A stretch of 64,000 nt of DNA, taken from contig JAGQDJ010000163.1 of assembly GCA_022885665.1 (NCBI GenBank), positions 1 to 64,000 of the forward strand. Reading direction: 5' to 3'. The notes under the pieces were generated by a model that was not told the DNA's origin, did not search any database, and worked only from the letters and a program-made list of their open reading frames with translations. Both the position numbers and the translations under genes were made by a program. Numbering within the stretch: position 1 is the stretch's first letter; each line of letters starts with the position of its first letter. Positions 1 through 13,900 of the stretch are shown piece after piece. Source of the stretch: Triops longicaudatus. Its lineage: Eukaryota; Arthropoda; Branchiopoda; Notostraca; Triopsidae.

Positions 1-3000
1 CAGTTTAAATCTTTTACGGAAATTCCCAATAGATGATTTTATAATAGCGTTGTGTCATAGCACACCCGTGTCAAAGCACCCGACTCTCCCCTACTGATGT
101 ACTGTTTTCGTTCCGTGGTAGGGTATGTGACAATGGCTTCGCCTTTGAATTAGTAAGCGTTGAGTTAATGTGAGATTAATTATCCGTGTTTTCAAGCCTG
201 GTACTGTCTTACAAGAGCACATGGAAATTACTGGACTTATGGACATTTTGATTAAACAGGATTAGATAGAGGCATGAAATATTAATACTTACTGCACCAT
301 TGGGATGCCAGAAAAACAGAATGACAACTACTGACATGTCATGGTTTCACTGACCGTGATTTCCACATAGTGTGCAATCGGCATTATTTTAATGGATGTT
401 CTGGCACGTTTTCACTACCAGGCGGTGACCGATTTTCTTTGCTGAACGAGTGGAAGTAATTAGAGTTGTAATACATGTCCTCATAACTTAACAAATCCAA
501 CTTTTATACTGAATCTTTACGTTTTCTTTTTCTTTCTGAACGAAAGTCCAGTATTAATGTGCAGAAATAATAAATATTTTGTCTTACGTTTAATACAAGC
601 TGAGGAGAGTAAATTTGAAATTTACTGTCAGGTGCCTCCCTTTACAGTAACGTGTACAGAAAAAGGAATCTTTCTTACACAGCTTCACTCCTTGAAACAT
701 CTCATAGACTTACCACCACGATTCCACATATCCCGAAAGTTTCGTTCACCAGAAAATAATTATCGTCTTGGTATACCTATATTCCACAATGTTCCAGTGG
801 GCTGAAACTTTATAACATTCGTTAATTTACTAGGATAGCCCTTGTACGTTTTATTGACAATTTTTGCGAACAGTGCCCAATTTATTGTTAAATTGAGAAT
901 TACAGCGAGCAAATACATCATACTACCAGATGAATTCTATAAAAAAGAGGACTTAACCGGACAATAGACGTTAGAAGCTTTTGGTTAATAGACAGATAGA
1001 TACTCCGTCAAGATAACTAAAGATTTAGGTGCTGTTCTTTCCGACTGCAGCATCCAAAGCAGCACGCACCCGTACTAGCATGATAAATCCGAACTGTAAA
1101 AATAGAAAACAAGCACATATTAAGCAAAACAAGAGTAATGAATGCTTATTTAGAATACTACCTGCGTGTGTGACTAGCCATGATTTTAGCAACTGTTGTT
1201 AACCCCGATTTGTGTAGACAACGTGTCAGTAATACATCTCGTCCATCGTTACGCCCTAAACAGTAAATAAAAACATAATCATCATGTCTCGTGCTGAAAG
1301 AAGTGAAAGCTTTCTCAGACGAAAAGCTGAATAAATAAAAATGATTCTATACCCAGTCCCAACAGGACACATACCGTGTATCTGAATGGTTAGTACTGTA
1401 ACAATAAATAACACTAAATACTAAATAAATATTACAAGTTGAGTAAGAGATGTTTAATGAAGAATTTAATAAACGATACAAAATGCCGAATTTCACTAAA
1501 CTCACATAAAGTAAAACTTTTAATTTCTGGTAAATAATTTTAATTTCATAAATGATTTCTGGTAAATGTTTACTGGTGTCTGTGTTAACAAGGGAACATT
1601 TATTCGCATTTAACGAATCACTATTAAAGATTCAATTAATTGGAAATCAATCAATCAATGGTAAATGTCACAATTTAACTAACTACGAACAATGGAAAGA
1701 AACTGGTACCAATTACGTTGCAGGGCTACAAGTTAGCAACACTTTTGTCGTCTTCAAAGAAAGGAGCGCCACGACAATTCGTGAAGAAATAAATAAAAAT
1801 GAATTATAAACAACAATCAATAAAGTAAGCTACTGAAATTCCTTTGAACGTCGCACGTTTAAATGCGTACCTAAATACGAAAAATAGGCAATAAATTGCC
1901 GGAGCGTAAAACGTGTGCAGTACGGCTTCAGCTGTTTTCAGGGGTACACAGTCAATTCGATCTTCAAGAACCACCAATGACAACTTCAAAGTACGCTGTG
2001 ATCGACTCGTTTGCATGTTGTGTTAACCATAAGACATTTAACAAAACCAAGTTTTGTTACAGTCAGCACCTAAAAAGTATTGCGCTTGATATCACAGAAG
2101 CTCTTCAAATTTTTATTTAATACCTACCCTCGTCCCTTATACATTCACAAAGGTGAAGAAAACAGACCCACAAAAACACATTCTGCCATCATTGCTTAAT
2201 TCTATGCTCTGACACGATGTGTGTCGATCGTCTAAGAAATGAAACACATCTGGGATTATGCAGTAGAAAGAAACTATTCAGCTTTACCTGTGTTCTCTTC
2301 ACAAGAAAGAAACGAACGAGTTTCCACAGCCAGATTAATTTGGCACTCATTTACCGTCTCAAGTAAACGAGCAGAATGAGGTACTGGGTTCCCAAATTCT
2401 TCATCTCCTTCCGACGAAACAAACACTACCATGAACCTACGGAAGGTTCACTTACGCACTCTGTCGTCCTGTCACTCTGGACAGTGCAACGTGACTGAAT
2501 CTCATAAAAGACCGCCAACACGCCCGCATCTTGAAGTCCCAACAGTCTACCTAAGTAAGAAAGTTATATCCTATTAAAAGTCAACGTAACCCTCCGGTTT
2601 CGAGTATAGGAGTTTCTAAACGGGTACGAGTCAAAACGGCCAGTCATCAGAACTCCACACCTAATAAAAAGATACGAGTTATTCAAAAGATACGAGTTAT
2701 AAAAATTCAAACTGACGCTGTACAACCAAAAAGTGACTCTTTCACTTGAAGAAAATGCTATCGAAGACTTACAAGGTAGAGCAAATTCCACTCTGATTTA
2801 GCACGAAAACCGTCCATCTCGAGAACAGGAAAACGCAAGATTAGACGTAAACTCATCATGTACGTGGATCACGGTCTCCACGTTTTCCAGATCAAACAAA
2901 ATGGCTAGTCAGGGAAAAGAAGCGTGCTGTTAATATATGTGAGTTCGCTTTTACCTAGTCTGTTTGTTAAGTCTTACCAAACAATTACATGCCTTTTTAA

Positions 3001-3137
3001 GGTGTTCGTAACATTTTAATGAGTAACCAAATAATAAGGACAGGTTTATGTTGTCACCGTCACACAGTTTAACCTTCCGTGGCGCCACCGTTTTACAAGA
3101 TTGCTAAGCTCTTACGAAACCATTCAATAAACTACCA
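1..3137. other. Gene-poor flank, no supported gene
   Basis: This AT-rich stretch contains only short open frames with no recognisable domain and no convincing chain of exons. The best coding-like signal is on the minus strand at about 1030-1260. There, a frame bounded by a polypyrimidine/AG site near 1258 and a GT site near 1163 could join a short second frame at 1027-1112 ending in a stop. No family is recognised and the junction phase is ambiguous, so it is not called as a gene. Confidence 0.5.
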
Positions 3138-4520
3138 CAGGGCTGTCCAAACTGCGGCACTGGGCCGCATCCGTCCCCGACCACTTCGACGACAAATCGC
3201 AATTTTTTTTATCAAGCGTAGTATTTTTTCTTGTTGCTTTTAGCTTAAAAAGAGGGTGTTAGGCATAACGGAAATAAAATTCGTTAGTACTAGTTTAAGA
3301 GAGTTAAGCACTCACTGACACTTAGTCTCAGTCGCTATGCTCCTGACAGGCCAGGACAGCTTTCGGCAGTGAAAAGCAATGTGCATTGTGGATTTTATCC
3401 CTCTTCCGATAGTTTTTTTTTCTTCACGGTACTTCGCACAATTTCCTTGCAAATTCGGTCTTGTAACTTTGATTGCTATGTGGCTTCGTTGTCACTTTAC
3501 TAAACATACATTTCCAAATGCATTTTCGCAGGGATTTTAAAGGAAAAAACGGGTTCGATCTTAGCAGACAAAAATAACGTTTGGTTTTTCCGACGACTTC
3601 CTGAAATTCCTCAAATCTCACTGGAGTTTATCTACACTAGTCTAGTACAGTACTTAAAAGTAGCTGTCTAACTGGAATACATAATTTCTACACATATTGC
3701 ATTCTTACGATACTAGTTGGGCAAGTGTGGAGATCTACTGTAGAATTGAAGAGCGTACACTGAGATAACGATTACTTGGGAATGGAAGTAAGGAATCTGA
3801 TTTTTTTTTGACATTTCTAGTCAGCAAGTTTCGCAACGAAGCTTTGGGTCGCAAATAATTTTGATTTCATCAGCAACTTTTAGCTTAACATTTTGAAAGC
3901 TGAAAGTTGTGATAAAGTTAAGAGTGTCTATGGCCAATGATATGGGGAGTATTTTTGGAAGATTTCGTTAGCAAAGCTAACAAAATTTGCAAAGCTTTTT
4001 CAGTAGTAATGTCTTTTCTGCATAAAATATAACCCTTATCAAGCTTTTTCGAAAGATGGCTTGCTTAACTTTAAAAATTGAGACTAGATTATTCGCGCTT
4101 TAGTTGATATCTAAAATTTTAAACTTTATTGACGTCATCACACTCATTTTTTCAGGTAATTATAGTTTATAGTTGTGTAACATGGGGAAGCCATTTTTAG
4201 TTATCGTAGTTTTCTTGAGTTTGTCTTTAAAAACAACAATACGAAAATGGCTCATTTAACATTCAAGATTTTACTATCTTAAATTGTTTTACGGAACTGT
4301 TTTTGTGATGACATCAAGTTACATCTTTGAATTCTCCAAAAGTACGAAGTTTTGGACTCAGTTTGAGAAAAGCTATATATTTTTCTTAAAGCATATTATG
4401 TAAGGAACCTCTGTTCATCTGACTATGTTCATTAATTATAAACAATTCTTGGGTACGACCCCAGTATAGGTGCATCAATGATTTTGTGTCCCGCAAAGGT
4501 CTAGAAGTTGGACAGCCCTG
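3138..4520. mobile_element. hAT-superfamily DNA transposon, non-autonomous or decayed
   Basis: The element is 1,383 bp long. It begins CAGGGCTGTCCAA and ends with the reverse complement TTGGACAGCCCTG, a 13-bp perfect terminal inverted repeat of the hAT (Charlie-like) kind. It is flanked by an imperfect 8-bp target-site duplication, AACTACCA at 3130-3137 and AACTACCG at 4521-4528 (7 of 8 bases identical). Eight-base duplications and CAG...CTG ends are diagnostic of hAT elements. No long transposase frame survives; the largest internal frame (3424-3621, minus) is 65 codons and not recognisable. The element is therefore probably a deletion derivative or a decayed copy mobilised in trans. Orientation cannot be assigned. 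Confidence 0.85.
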
Positions 4521-4989
4521 AACTACCGTAATCCAAAAATCTCGGGAAGAGCCCACTTAAGATGAGTCAATGGCTTATTCTCGCAAAATAGTGAAATTTT
4601 TATTAATATCTTGGCTCACATCCAAACCATCTCCCACTACAAGCAGAACACATCTTACTGTTATGTACACAGGTCATGGCAGTTTTATATAACTTTGATG
4701 GACAACATTATCTTCACAAAACACCAACTATAACAGGCCAAACACCGCACCGATTCCTTTCCCACTCTTTCTGGTTTCTCTTTGTTTTATCATCGGGATA
4801 CATTACGTCAGACAGTCCAATATCAATTTTGGGACTCTTTGCTTTCCCTTACGAACTAAACAAAAATCTCAACGGTGAAAGGATAAGAAACGAAGACAGT
4901 ACGCGTTAAACCGTGAACACAACTTCACGTCAACGGGTACTAATAATTAAAAATGCTCATAAACAAAAATGGGGCCGTTGTTTAGTGTT
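4521..4989. other. 3' flank of CDA5
   Basis: This stretch lies between the hAT element and the CDA5 stop codon and must contain the end of the minus-strand CDA5 transcript. I see no clear AATAAA close to the stop on that strand and no other gene. Confidence 0.4.
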
Positions 4990-7900
4990 TTAATCTTCTT
5001 CGTAATTATCCAAGGCAAGATCGCGAACTCCCGTCTTTCCTGTCCATGGAAAAACATCTGGACAAGCTTGACAAGTCCGCATGTATCTTACACCAGACTT
5101 ATGCCATGAATTGCACACTTTGGGGCTATTACAACGCTTTGGGCGATCCTACAGCCAAGTACAGTACGGTATTAGTGAAATGTACCATAGTACGCGGAGG
5201 CGTTCACTTACCGGATAATCGCAACCGAAGGGTTTGAAAGACTTAATTTTTTCCAACGATGTGGGTTCTCGTACCCACTGAATGGCTTGCCAATTGGTAA
5301 CCAACCAGACATCATCCATTGCAACAATGGTATCTAAAAAGGCTTCAAAACCTTCTTTGTGGTGAGGTGTGGTGAACCACGCAGCGTGGTAGTACAAAGG
5401 GAAAGGAGCTCTGAACAACAATTTATATGGTTAGAAGTGGCCAAATTAATCACCTCTGCATATTTCTACCTATTGCTTGTGTAATGACGCTCGAAATTCT
5501 TGATCAACATCTTGTAGACACCTTCGGCGTCCGGGGGGTTACTACAACCGTCTCCCATAGAGCAGCGTCCTCCGTTCAAATCTTGCCACATAACCATAGG
5601 AACTTCCCATACACCTGCATCATATATGTCAGCGTAATTAGCAAAAGACAATTAGCATAGGACATACCAGGGTAGGACTTCGTTGGACACGGTGGGATCA
5701 TGCAGTCATGGAAAATCTTGTAATCCAAAGTATAGGGCCAGGAAGGTGGTTTGTTCTCGTAAACAGGCATGGAACTATCGTAAGTAAAGTTCATGTCGTA
5801 CAACATCTTAAACATGTTGTTGCCACCAATCTGCAAAAAAGCATGATAAGTAAACCTTGCTTTTTTCATTTCAATGTCGGAAGCTACCGAGAGGAACGGA
5901 GCACGCAAACCACGGATATCTTCAGGTTTCACACCTCCATAGGCAGCTAGAATGTCTCGCTGACCAGCAGCTTCTCTGGCCCATTTCTTGGCGCTGAACT
6001 GCTCCCCAAAGCTATGCCTAGATTAGCAGCCAAATAGTTAGATTACCCGAATTTTGCAATAAAACAGTAACAAGGCAGATAACCAAGCTTCCAAACCAAG
6101 CCAACTTCTAACAGGCGACTTACAAAGCCTGAGGAGAAGCAGAACAAAAGAAAACCTCCGAGACTGTGTGAAGACTTACGAAATAGTATGAGATGCAATC
6201 TCATGGCCATCCGCATAAAGACTCTGGACTTGACCATAATCAGTCCATTCGTGAGAAACATAAAATGTTGCAGCAATGGGACAACCATTAGGATTTTTCC
6301 GCCCGCTTTCGAAAAGGTCTTTGTACAGCTCCTTATTTAAATCATTGACGGAATCATCAAAGGTCAGGAGGACAATCTGAGGGGTGCGTTCAGCTTTAAG
6401 CTTGCCTATACGTGGACAAGGGGAGCGAAGCACATGCATTATTTTGCTTTCCTCATATTAACAGCTGTGTTAAGCCACTGTCATAGTGTCCGAGTTTCCG
6501 CTCACTCAGTGGATTAGTGTTGGGGTAACTTGTGGCCCCACAGTGTCAAAGTATAAGATTTTATACGGAGTTGAGCTACCGTTCGTTCAATTATTGGTCC
6601 GTTTATGCTAACTAATCGGTTAGACAAAAAATGCCGACGTTAAAAGCAGCTTGGTTTGCATGTGCATGGTCTCTGTTCGTGTCTATCCCAACTTACGAAA
6701 TAGTATGCGAGGCAATTTCATGGCCATCAGCATACAAGCTCTGAACCTGACCGTAGTCCGTCCATTCGTGAGAAACGTAGAACGTGGCCGCAATGGGGCA
6801 GCCATTGGGATTTAAGCGCCCCGTTTCGAACAAATCGCCGTACAGTTCCTTGTTGAGGTCGTTAACAGCATCGTCGAAAGTGAGCAAGACAATTTGGGGT
6901 GTTTGATGTGCTTTCAGTCCACCTTTTTTTATAAACAGGTTAAAAACGTCGATCATATAACTAAATTATGTAACAGTTTGGTCTGTCCAAAAAAGTTTTA
7001 GTCGAAAGTACATAAGTCTTTCTGAAAATTAGATTACGATTGTGTTTTGCGAACTTACCAGGAACTTCTTTGCCTCCACAGTAGCAATCAGGCAGCTGGC
7101 AAACTTCAGAATTACATTTCGCGGCTGAGTCACCTACGCGGGGCTGGGCAAAGCGAGCTGCTGGTCTTGAAGGAGGATTTTTGCTAACATCGAAAGGTTC
7201 CGCTTTGGAAGCAATTACGTCAGCTTTCAAACTAGGACGACTGCTTCCACGCCTAAAACACACATTATTAATACAATATTAATTAATACTAGTAATAAAA
7301 CATACGTAGTAATATTTCGTAAGTAACGGTAAATAATAATACTGCGTAAATAATAAGCATTTAATGGGCATTATCGAACCATTTAGCTTCCACGGAAAGT
7401 CTACAATTTACTACCGAATATAACGTAGTTTTTACAGACTCTTACTTAGGAGGCGGTGCAGGAACGTCATCATCATCGCTAGATACCACAGGCTTGGACG
7501 CTTGGTGACGAGTGCTTCCTCGCGACTTTTCTTCAGTGCGGCTTGGCTGGCGTGAAGGACGAGGCGTTGTTGTCGTAGTTGTAGTTGTTGTAGGCTTAGG
7601 GGTCGTACGACGCGTTGTTGGCGCCGGTGTGGTGGTCGTAGTCGTCGTAGTCGTCCTGAGATAGAAGTCCTTATATTAACGGCAGATTCCTGAAACTTCA
7701 GTCTTTAGCCATATTTCAATGACGCAGATGTTAGCTTAATAGCCTCACCGTAAAAATGTGTTCATTTAAATCGACTATAAGTTATATCAGACCGTTACCT
7801 AGTTTCGGTAACTTCTTCAGTCAAGACTTCCCCAGACTGAGGAACTTGCCAGTTCTGGTTGTGGTCTTGGGGAAGAACGGCATCTTCGAAATTTTCATAG

Positions 7901-10900
7901 TCCACTATGTAGATAATTACGGATTTTTAGAGTGTTAGTTATAACAAGTCTTATTTTACCATCGGTTTGTTCCACAGAGTGGAAAATTTCTTCCGGTGCG
8001 TTCACGGGTGCAGGTGTCTGGGGCCTTGAAAACTGCTCTACATTCTGGTCAAAAAGTGATACCGCAGCTTCGGTAGATGGGCGAGAAATGCGAACAGGAG
8101 CCGGTGGAGATTCGGTCACCACTTCTTGAAACTGGAACACGGGACGAGCGGGAACTCCAGAACTGGGACGCTCTTGGGGTGTATTCTCGAAGAAATGATC
8201 CGGGATAGGGCGGGGACGATGAGTGGGTTGGCTTTGTTGCTGCTGTTGTTGCTTGTGCAGCTGTTGTTGCTGCTGTTGTTTTTGTTGCTGCAGTTGCAAC
8301 TGTTGCTGTCTGGTCGTGGTCTGGAACTGATTTCCCCATGAATCAAAATCATCCTCATTCACATCAGGTGCGAACTGTGTTTGAACCAGGAATTGGTTTC
8401 CGTTATGCGGTGCCGCTTCTTGAAATGTTGTCTGTTGCTTGGGTCTGAAATTGGGAGAAAATTAGCAAGTTACATAGTTTGCTCGTAAGGATTTGTTCCC
8501 CATAATCAAGCGTTTTATGCAAATCTGCAGCCACTCCAAAATTCGCAAGCTATCGCAGTTTAGGAAAGCTGGCATTTATGTAAGCTGTTGAAAATAAGCA
8601 AGGCGTGGCAGGTTATATACATAATTAAAGCTCGGTACGGCATGTCAGTTCAGAGGGAGTCATCAGTTTTTCATTCACAAACATGCTCTTTGTAATGTTT
8701 ATCAAAGCCAGTCATTAAGTGCTTAGTCTTATGACAGTTTTCTATACAGACAGAAACTTGAAAGACACGCTGACGTCAGGCAGAATCTAACCTGTCACGC
8801 AGATTCTGGGTTTCCTCCGTGGACGTTTGTCTTGTCAGTGTCGTGGGTGACTCAGTGGCAAAAGTTGTAAAGTCATCCCCATTGGATGCCCCGCTTTCAT
8901 CTTCCGCAATGACTTCAGGTTCAGAAGGCACCTGCGGGGCAGTGGTACGGACAGGGGGCGTGGTTTGCGGTGTTTCAAATTTCGACTGGTCTCGAAAGAT
9001 AGCGTCCCTGCTTCCCCCGTGAGGAAACTGAGCCGACGGAGGAAACTGATTGAAAAACTGAGGAGCTGAAGGTCGCGAGCTCGTACTGGTGACGTGAGTG
9101 AAATCTTCTTGGTCACGTATCGATTGTAGGGGAGGGGTGGGCTGTCTGAAATGGGTAAAAGGGTTTAAGTTCGGCGACTGATTTCGTGTGCGGGAGGGCT
9201 GAAACTCTTCGTTTGGGCCGACATGAGCAGACGCTGGCCACGGCCTGCCTTGTGCGTCCAGGTTCAAGTCACGAGGTGGAAAGTTGGGCGGTCCAAACTG
9301 TCTCGTGTCAAAGTGTGTGTTCAAAACCGGGCTTCGGTTCGCGTTGACGGGTAAAGGTACAGGGGCGGAAAAGGGATGTGGAGCAGGGAAGGCCGGAGAG
9401 GGCGTGTCTTGTACGTTAGGTCTCTGAAAGCTGGGTTGGTCAGAGGGTTGATGGAAAGAACCGAAAGACAGTGAGCTAAAGCTTTGGGTGTCAGTTGGTG
9501 GCGCATTGCGAATAGGAACCGGTCCAAGTTGATCCAAAGGCAATCCTGCTGTGTTGCGCTTGAATTGTATAGAAGGTGGTGTACGGCGCCGACTAGGAAC
9601 GAATTCGAACTCTTGGACAGGCCTGGGCCTGTTAGATGTTTTTGTCCACCAGCGAGGAGGAAAAGGACAAAAATTGAAGTCAAAGCAGTCAGTCAATTTT
9701 TTTGCGTCTAAAAAAAACCTTATATGGTTCTCCAGTAATACCTAGCACTGCCTTGTCGACGCGCAAAGTCGCCATATGGGATGAAGTCACTACGGTCAGA
9801 GAACTGAGGATCAAATCCTCCCAGGTGTTGGCTAGAGTCCAAGTCAATGTCGTAAAACTGGCTGTGTAATATTCTCAATTATAATGACATAGTGTAAAAG
9901 CAAGTCCCAAGTGACCGTAAAACAGCTTGTTTTTCTTTAACACAAAAAGTTTACCTGCTCTCGAATGTAGGGCGTTCTGGCTCCCGAGCAATCTGTCGAT
10001 AATAAAATAAGAAAATTTTAGAACACAAACTTAACTCAAAACTTATCTAGTAAAATTTAATGTTCGAAGTCTCCACCTATTTTTTGCACCCATAGCTTAT
10101 ACTTTAAGCTAAAAACGAACCTAAAATGCTTCCCTCTAAGGTACTATCGAGAAAAATTATGTGACAAAAAATAGCAAAAGACACAAATAAGAATCCGCCG
10201 AAGAAAAAGTGCTGAAAGATTAGTAACTACAGTATAAACCCCCAGGTTTTACGAACTGGTTTTTGCCGTAGCCGTCCATCAAAGACGCAAAGGCAAACTA
10301 TGAAAATACCCTTTGCTTTGGGGTATCCGTTATGTTGTGTCAGCAAAAATGATGGAGCAGTGCTGTACAGTAGCGTGCTGTTGGTCACCGAAAACAGTGA
10401 ACAACGGTATTTTCTATACATTGCTTATTTTCATAAGTGCGTAAAACCCCAGGCTTCCGTTTTACAAGTAATATTCATGAGAGGGGTCTGTACCGTTTGT
10501 TGTTTATTGTTGAAAGTTCCTCCTACTTTGCGTCCATCTGGTTGGGCATTGTTGGAGTTTTGCAGGCGGAAAAGGCGGCCCTGTCTGTTGGCGTCAAACT
10601 CCTCTTGCAATTGCAAGTCGTCTTCCACAAACTAGACACGATAATAAAAATATGCTTCATAAAGGAAACCCTTCAAGAGCGACATATATAACAATCACTA
10701 CCGTTAAAGGACGAGAGCTCGACGATCGCTGGGGTTCCCGCTGAGGTAAAGCATTTCTGAGGAAAAACAGCATGACAGGACTGAACAGTTTAAAGACATA
10801 AAAAAAATATCTACCCGCTGTTAGCAAAAGGGTGGGAAATACTGGACGTGAAACGTTCTTCATTAGAAATAGGCACGTTGCTGGAGACAGGAGGCACATT

Positions 10901-13900
10901 GCCTGGCTTACGCGTTCGCAAATCTACCTTAGGTCGCGCAGTGGACGCTTGCGACCTAGATTTGGCCGAAATTTGCGCTTGTCCAGGTATGCATTCCACA
11001 TTTCTTGGCCAGTCGCACGTTTGCAATTCATGACTAACATAATAAATGTTTTTAATAGAGGTCAGCTTAAACATAAAAGATGTAGAAGATGAAATCCGAG
11101 AAAAAATGTAAACTACCGCGAAAGTTAAAGAGATTTACAATTATTTACCTTTTTTTCTGATTTAAAAAAATATCTTAGTAGTTTTCATCACTTCCGTTCC
11201 TTATCTAAGAGAAAGTTGATAAGGTATAAGACCTCACCTATAGTGAATGGTTACTATTGTGCCAAGATGTCTTATTAATGTGACGGAAATATGAATACAA
11301 ACAATAGGGTTCCTATACATGACAAGATCGCTGGAAATGGAGAGATTTACATGAAGAGACTCATGATCTTACCTGTAAACTAAGCCCCCTGTGCAACTTT
11401 CTAATAATGCACCACCGAAGACGCATACATAATACTGGGTACAATCAGAAGGATGAGGGTAGTAACCGAATTCATCTGGGCAGTCGAAATCGACGAGCGT
11501 TGAACTATCTGACGAGGCACTCGAGCTAATAGCACGTGACCGGCTTTGCTGTCCGCTTACTAATCCTGTTTTGCAAAAAAAAAAAAAAAAAAACAGTTGA
11601 GTTACTCACTGAAGCAATTATTATGCAAACGCAACGTATACACGGCAAAACCTGTTACTCGATTACAAGCCCAAGACAGAAAACTTGGAAACTCCCTTTT
11701 CCCTTTTCTTGACGAGGTGAAAAGTAGAGAAAGTGCAATCAACTGGAAAGGGTTTCACCCTAAAAATGCAGCAAAAGTTCTTAAAACTGCTAAACAAAGG
11801 GATTGGCAACCCATGATCGCTTAACAATGGACTTCGTTAAAGACAGTTCCTGCTCAGTTGTCGTGTTTAAGACTTTCCAAGTATTTTCGCAAAAAGTAAA
11901 AGAAAATGGACTCGTTCTTTTCGCGACCTTCGATAACCGTTGACTCTTTGATTCCGTACCCTGTAATATGTTAACCCAATGTTTGGCAGCCGCCCTTGCC
12001 TCGAGCTCGGGTGCGGTTCTCAGCCGTATATCACATTGTTTTAATTGTCTTGGTCTCTCTTCTTATCCTTCGGCTCGCATGTGCCTGCTCTCAAGGGTAC
12101 GGACACAAGGAAACCTTGCTTCGGGCCAGGGCCGTGCATGGGTGGGTAGTTAAAATCTGAGGAATCGAATTCCGAGTACAGGAAAATTGTGCCTCCCGAG
12201 GTTATTTTCCCCAAATTGGCCAAGACAACTGCTGATCGTAGGAAAACAACATCCGGGATGAAAAACCGCTCATTCATGATCACAGGTTGAACTGAATGTG
12301 ATAGTTCTAAAGGCACTGCTTTCTTTCGTGGTACACATTTTAGTGTTTTCTCCGTTCAGCTGGTTAAAGAATCACGCCCCCCGTTTCACTTTTTTACAAC
12401 TAGTACCAAATGAACCTTAGGAGGAAAAAACGGTTAAACTTTATCTAATGGGCAATCTGCGGTTAGACAGATTTTAAAATTCGATAACTCCTCTGGAATG
12501 CATCCAGGGTACCGTGGTCTCAACAATGTAGGGCAGTCGTGACCAGTCTGTCCCTATTCCCGATTAGTTCACTCCTTAGCTGCACTTTCCCTTTCCTATA
12601 TATATATTTCATAAAGTTTTTCTTCGCCCGTGTTACAATTGTAGCAAGCTAACATGACGCCAGCTACAGCAATAGCCTTATAATTGCTATATTATACGTC
12701 ATGGCAGATGGTAAGGATTTTGTCGGGTGGGGTCTTCCATAAGGTGGCCATACGCTTTCAAGGTTCACTTTCGCTCTACAATACCGCCACGACAACGATT
12801 AAAACTAGTGATGAACTGTGGTTCCATCGAATTCTTGAGTAATGGCGACATAAACCGCTAAGCAAATTTGCAACTTCATTTTCCGTTCCCAGAGAAATGC
12901 GAGAAGCCGGAAAAGCGAAAGTTGTGTCGAGATTTTCCCGAAAATTGTTCGGAAAGTGAAATTGTAGCAAATCCGTCTGTCAGGTTTCAAAACATTGCTA
13001 AGCGACCATGAAATATCGCAATGGTCGTGCTTCCCTTTTTTCAATACTTTCCTCCCGTTCCTCCTTTACGGTCGCTAACAATATGTCCAACCAAGTATTA
13101 CAAGCATTATAGGATTACGGCATTTCTTTGACTTTCTGACGAGAAGTTCAGCCTAGTTTAAAACTAACAATAGCGTGACCTACATTTCTTTCCGTGGTTA
13201 GGTTTGTCTCCGATTTTCTCGAACTATGGCCAAGTGAATGCTTACATGAAATATCACAAAACGTTAGCTACGTGACACGTTGGTAAATCTTTTGCTTTGT
13301 TATCTTTTTTTATTTATTCTTTTAGTCTACTTTGCTGGAAACGATGTCTCAAGAAAGCAAATCGCGCACGGATAGATACGAGAGTCCGACACTGGATAAC
13401 CCTGAACACCACTTGTGTATGCATTCGATTCACCAGGAAACTGAGCCAACATTTCTGGGCTACCAATCCAAAGAATCTAGATGAATCCTGTGCCATATGT
13501 CTACGATACAGTGAAGGCACACCGGACATCACAAGACCTTGGCCTGTTTAGAATTTACGGTCACGCGCAATGTCGACATTCGCAGGAATGTACCATAAAA
13601 GCAAGACGAAGCGTAGACACGGTCATTCTGGTTTTTGCACTACCCTTGACTGGCAACGGCACCCCTCTTCTATTTTGCTTCTTCCTACAGGAAGGACGAG
13701 CCCGTATTTGTCAGATTCAAGCTTGACGACGGAAACCACCGACAAATCCTATAGTCTCACTAAGCCTACTGGGTATACTAATTAACCTCCCCGTCCTTGG
13801 CCTTTCTACTAATGACAGACGGCTTGTAGTGAGCAAACAATCTACATGACCAGGTCAAAAAGATAATCAGGCCTCTCGAGGATGACTTTTAGATTGCTCT

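Noticed and set aside
6011..6017. Alternative CDA5 exon 14 acceptor six bases further in (after GCATAG)
   Set aside because: It would delete His956 and Ser957 and break the HTISH metal-binding motif; the upstream AG restores the family alignment.
8126..8341. Leu-rich plus-strand frame
   Set aside because: It is the reverse complement of the polyQ-coding part of CDA5 exon 9.
12041..12316. 91-codon minus-strand frame in CDA5 intron 1
   Set aside because: No known domain and no matching splice phase; near a transposon-like CAGGGCCGTGCATGG motif, so possibly decayed mobile DNA.
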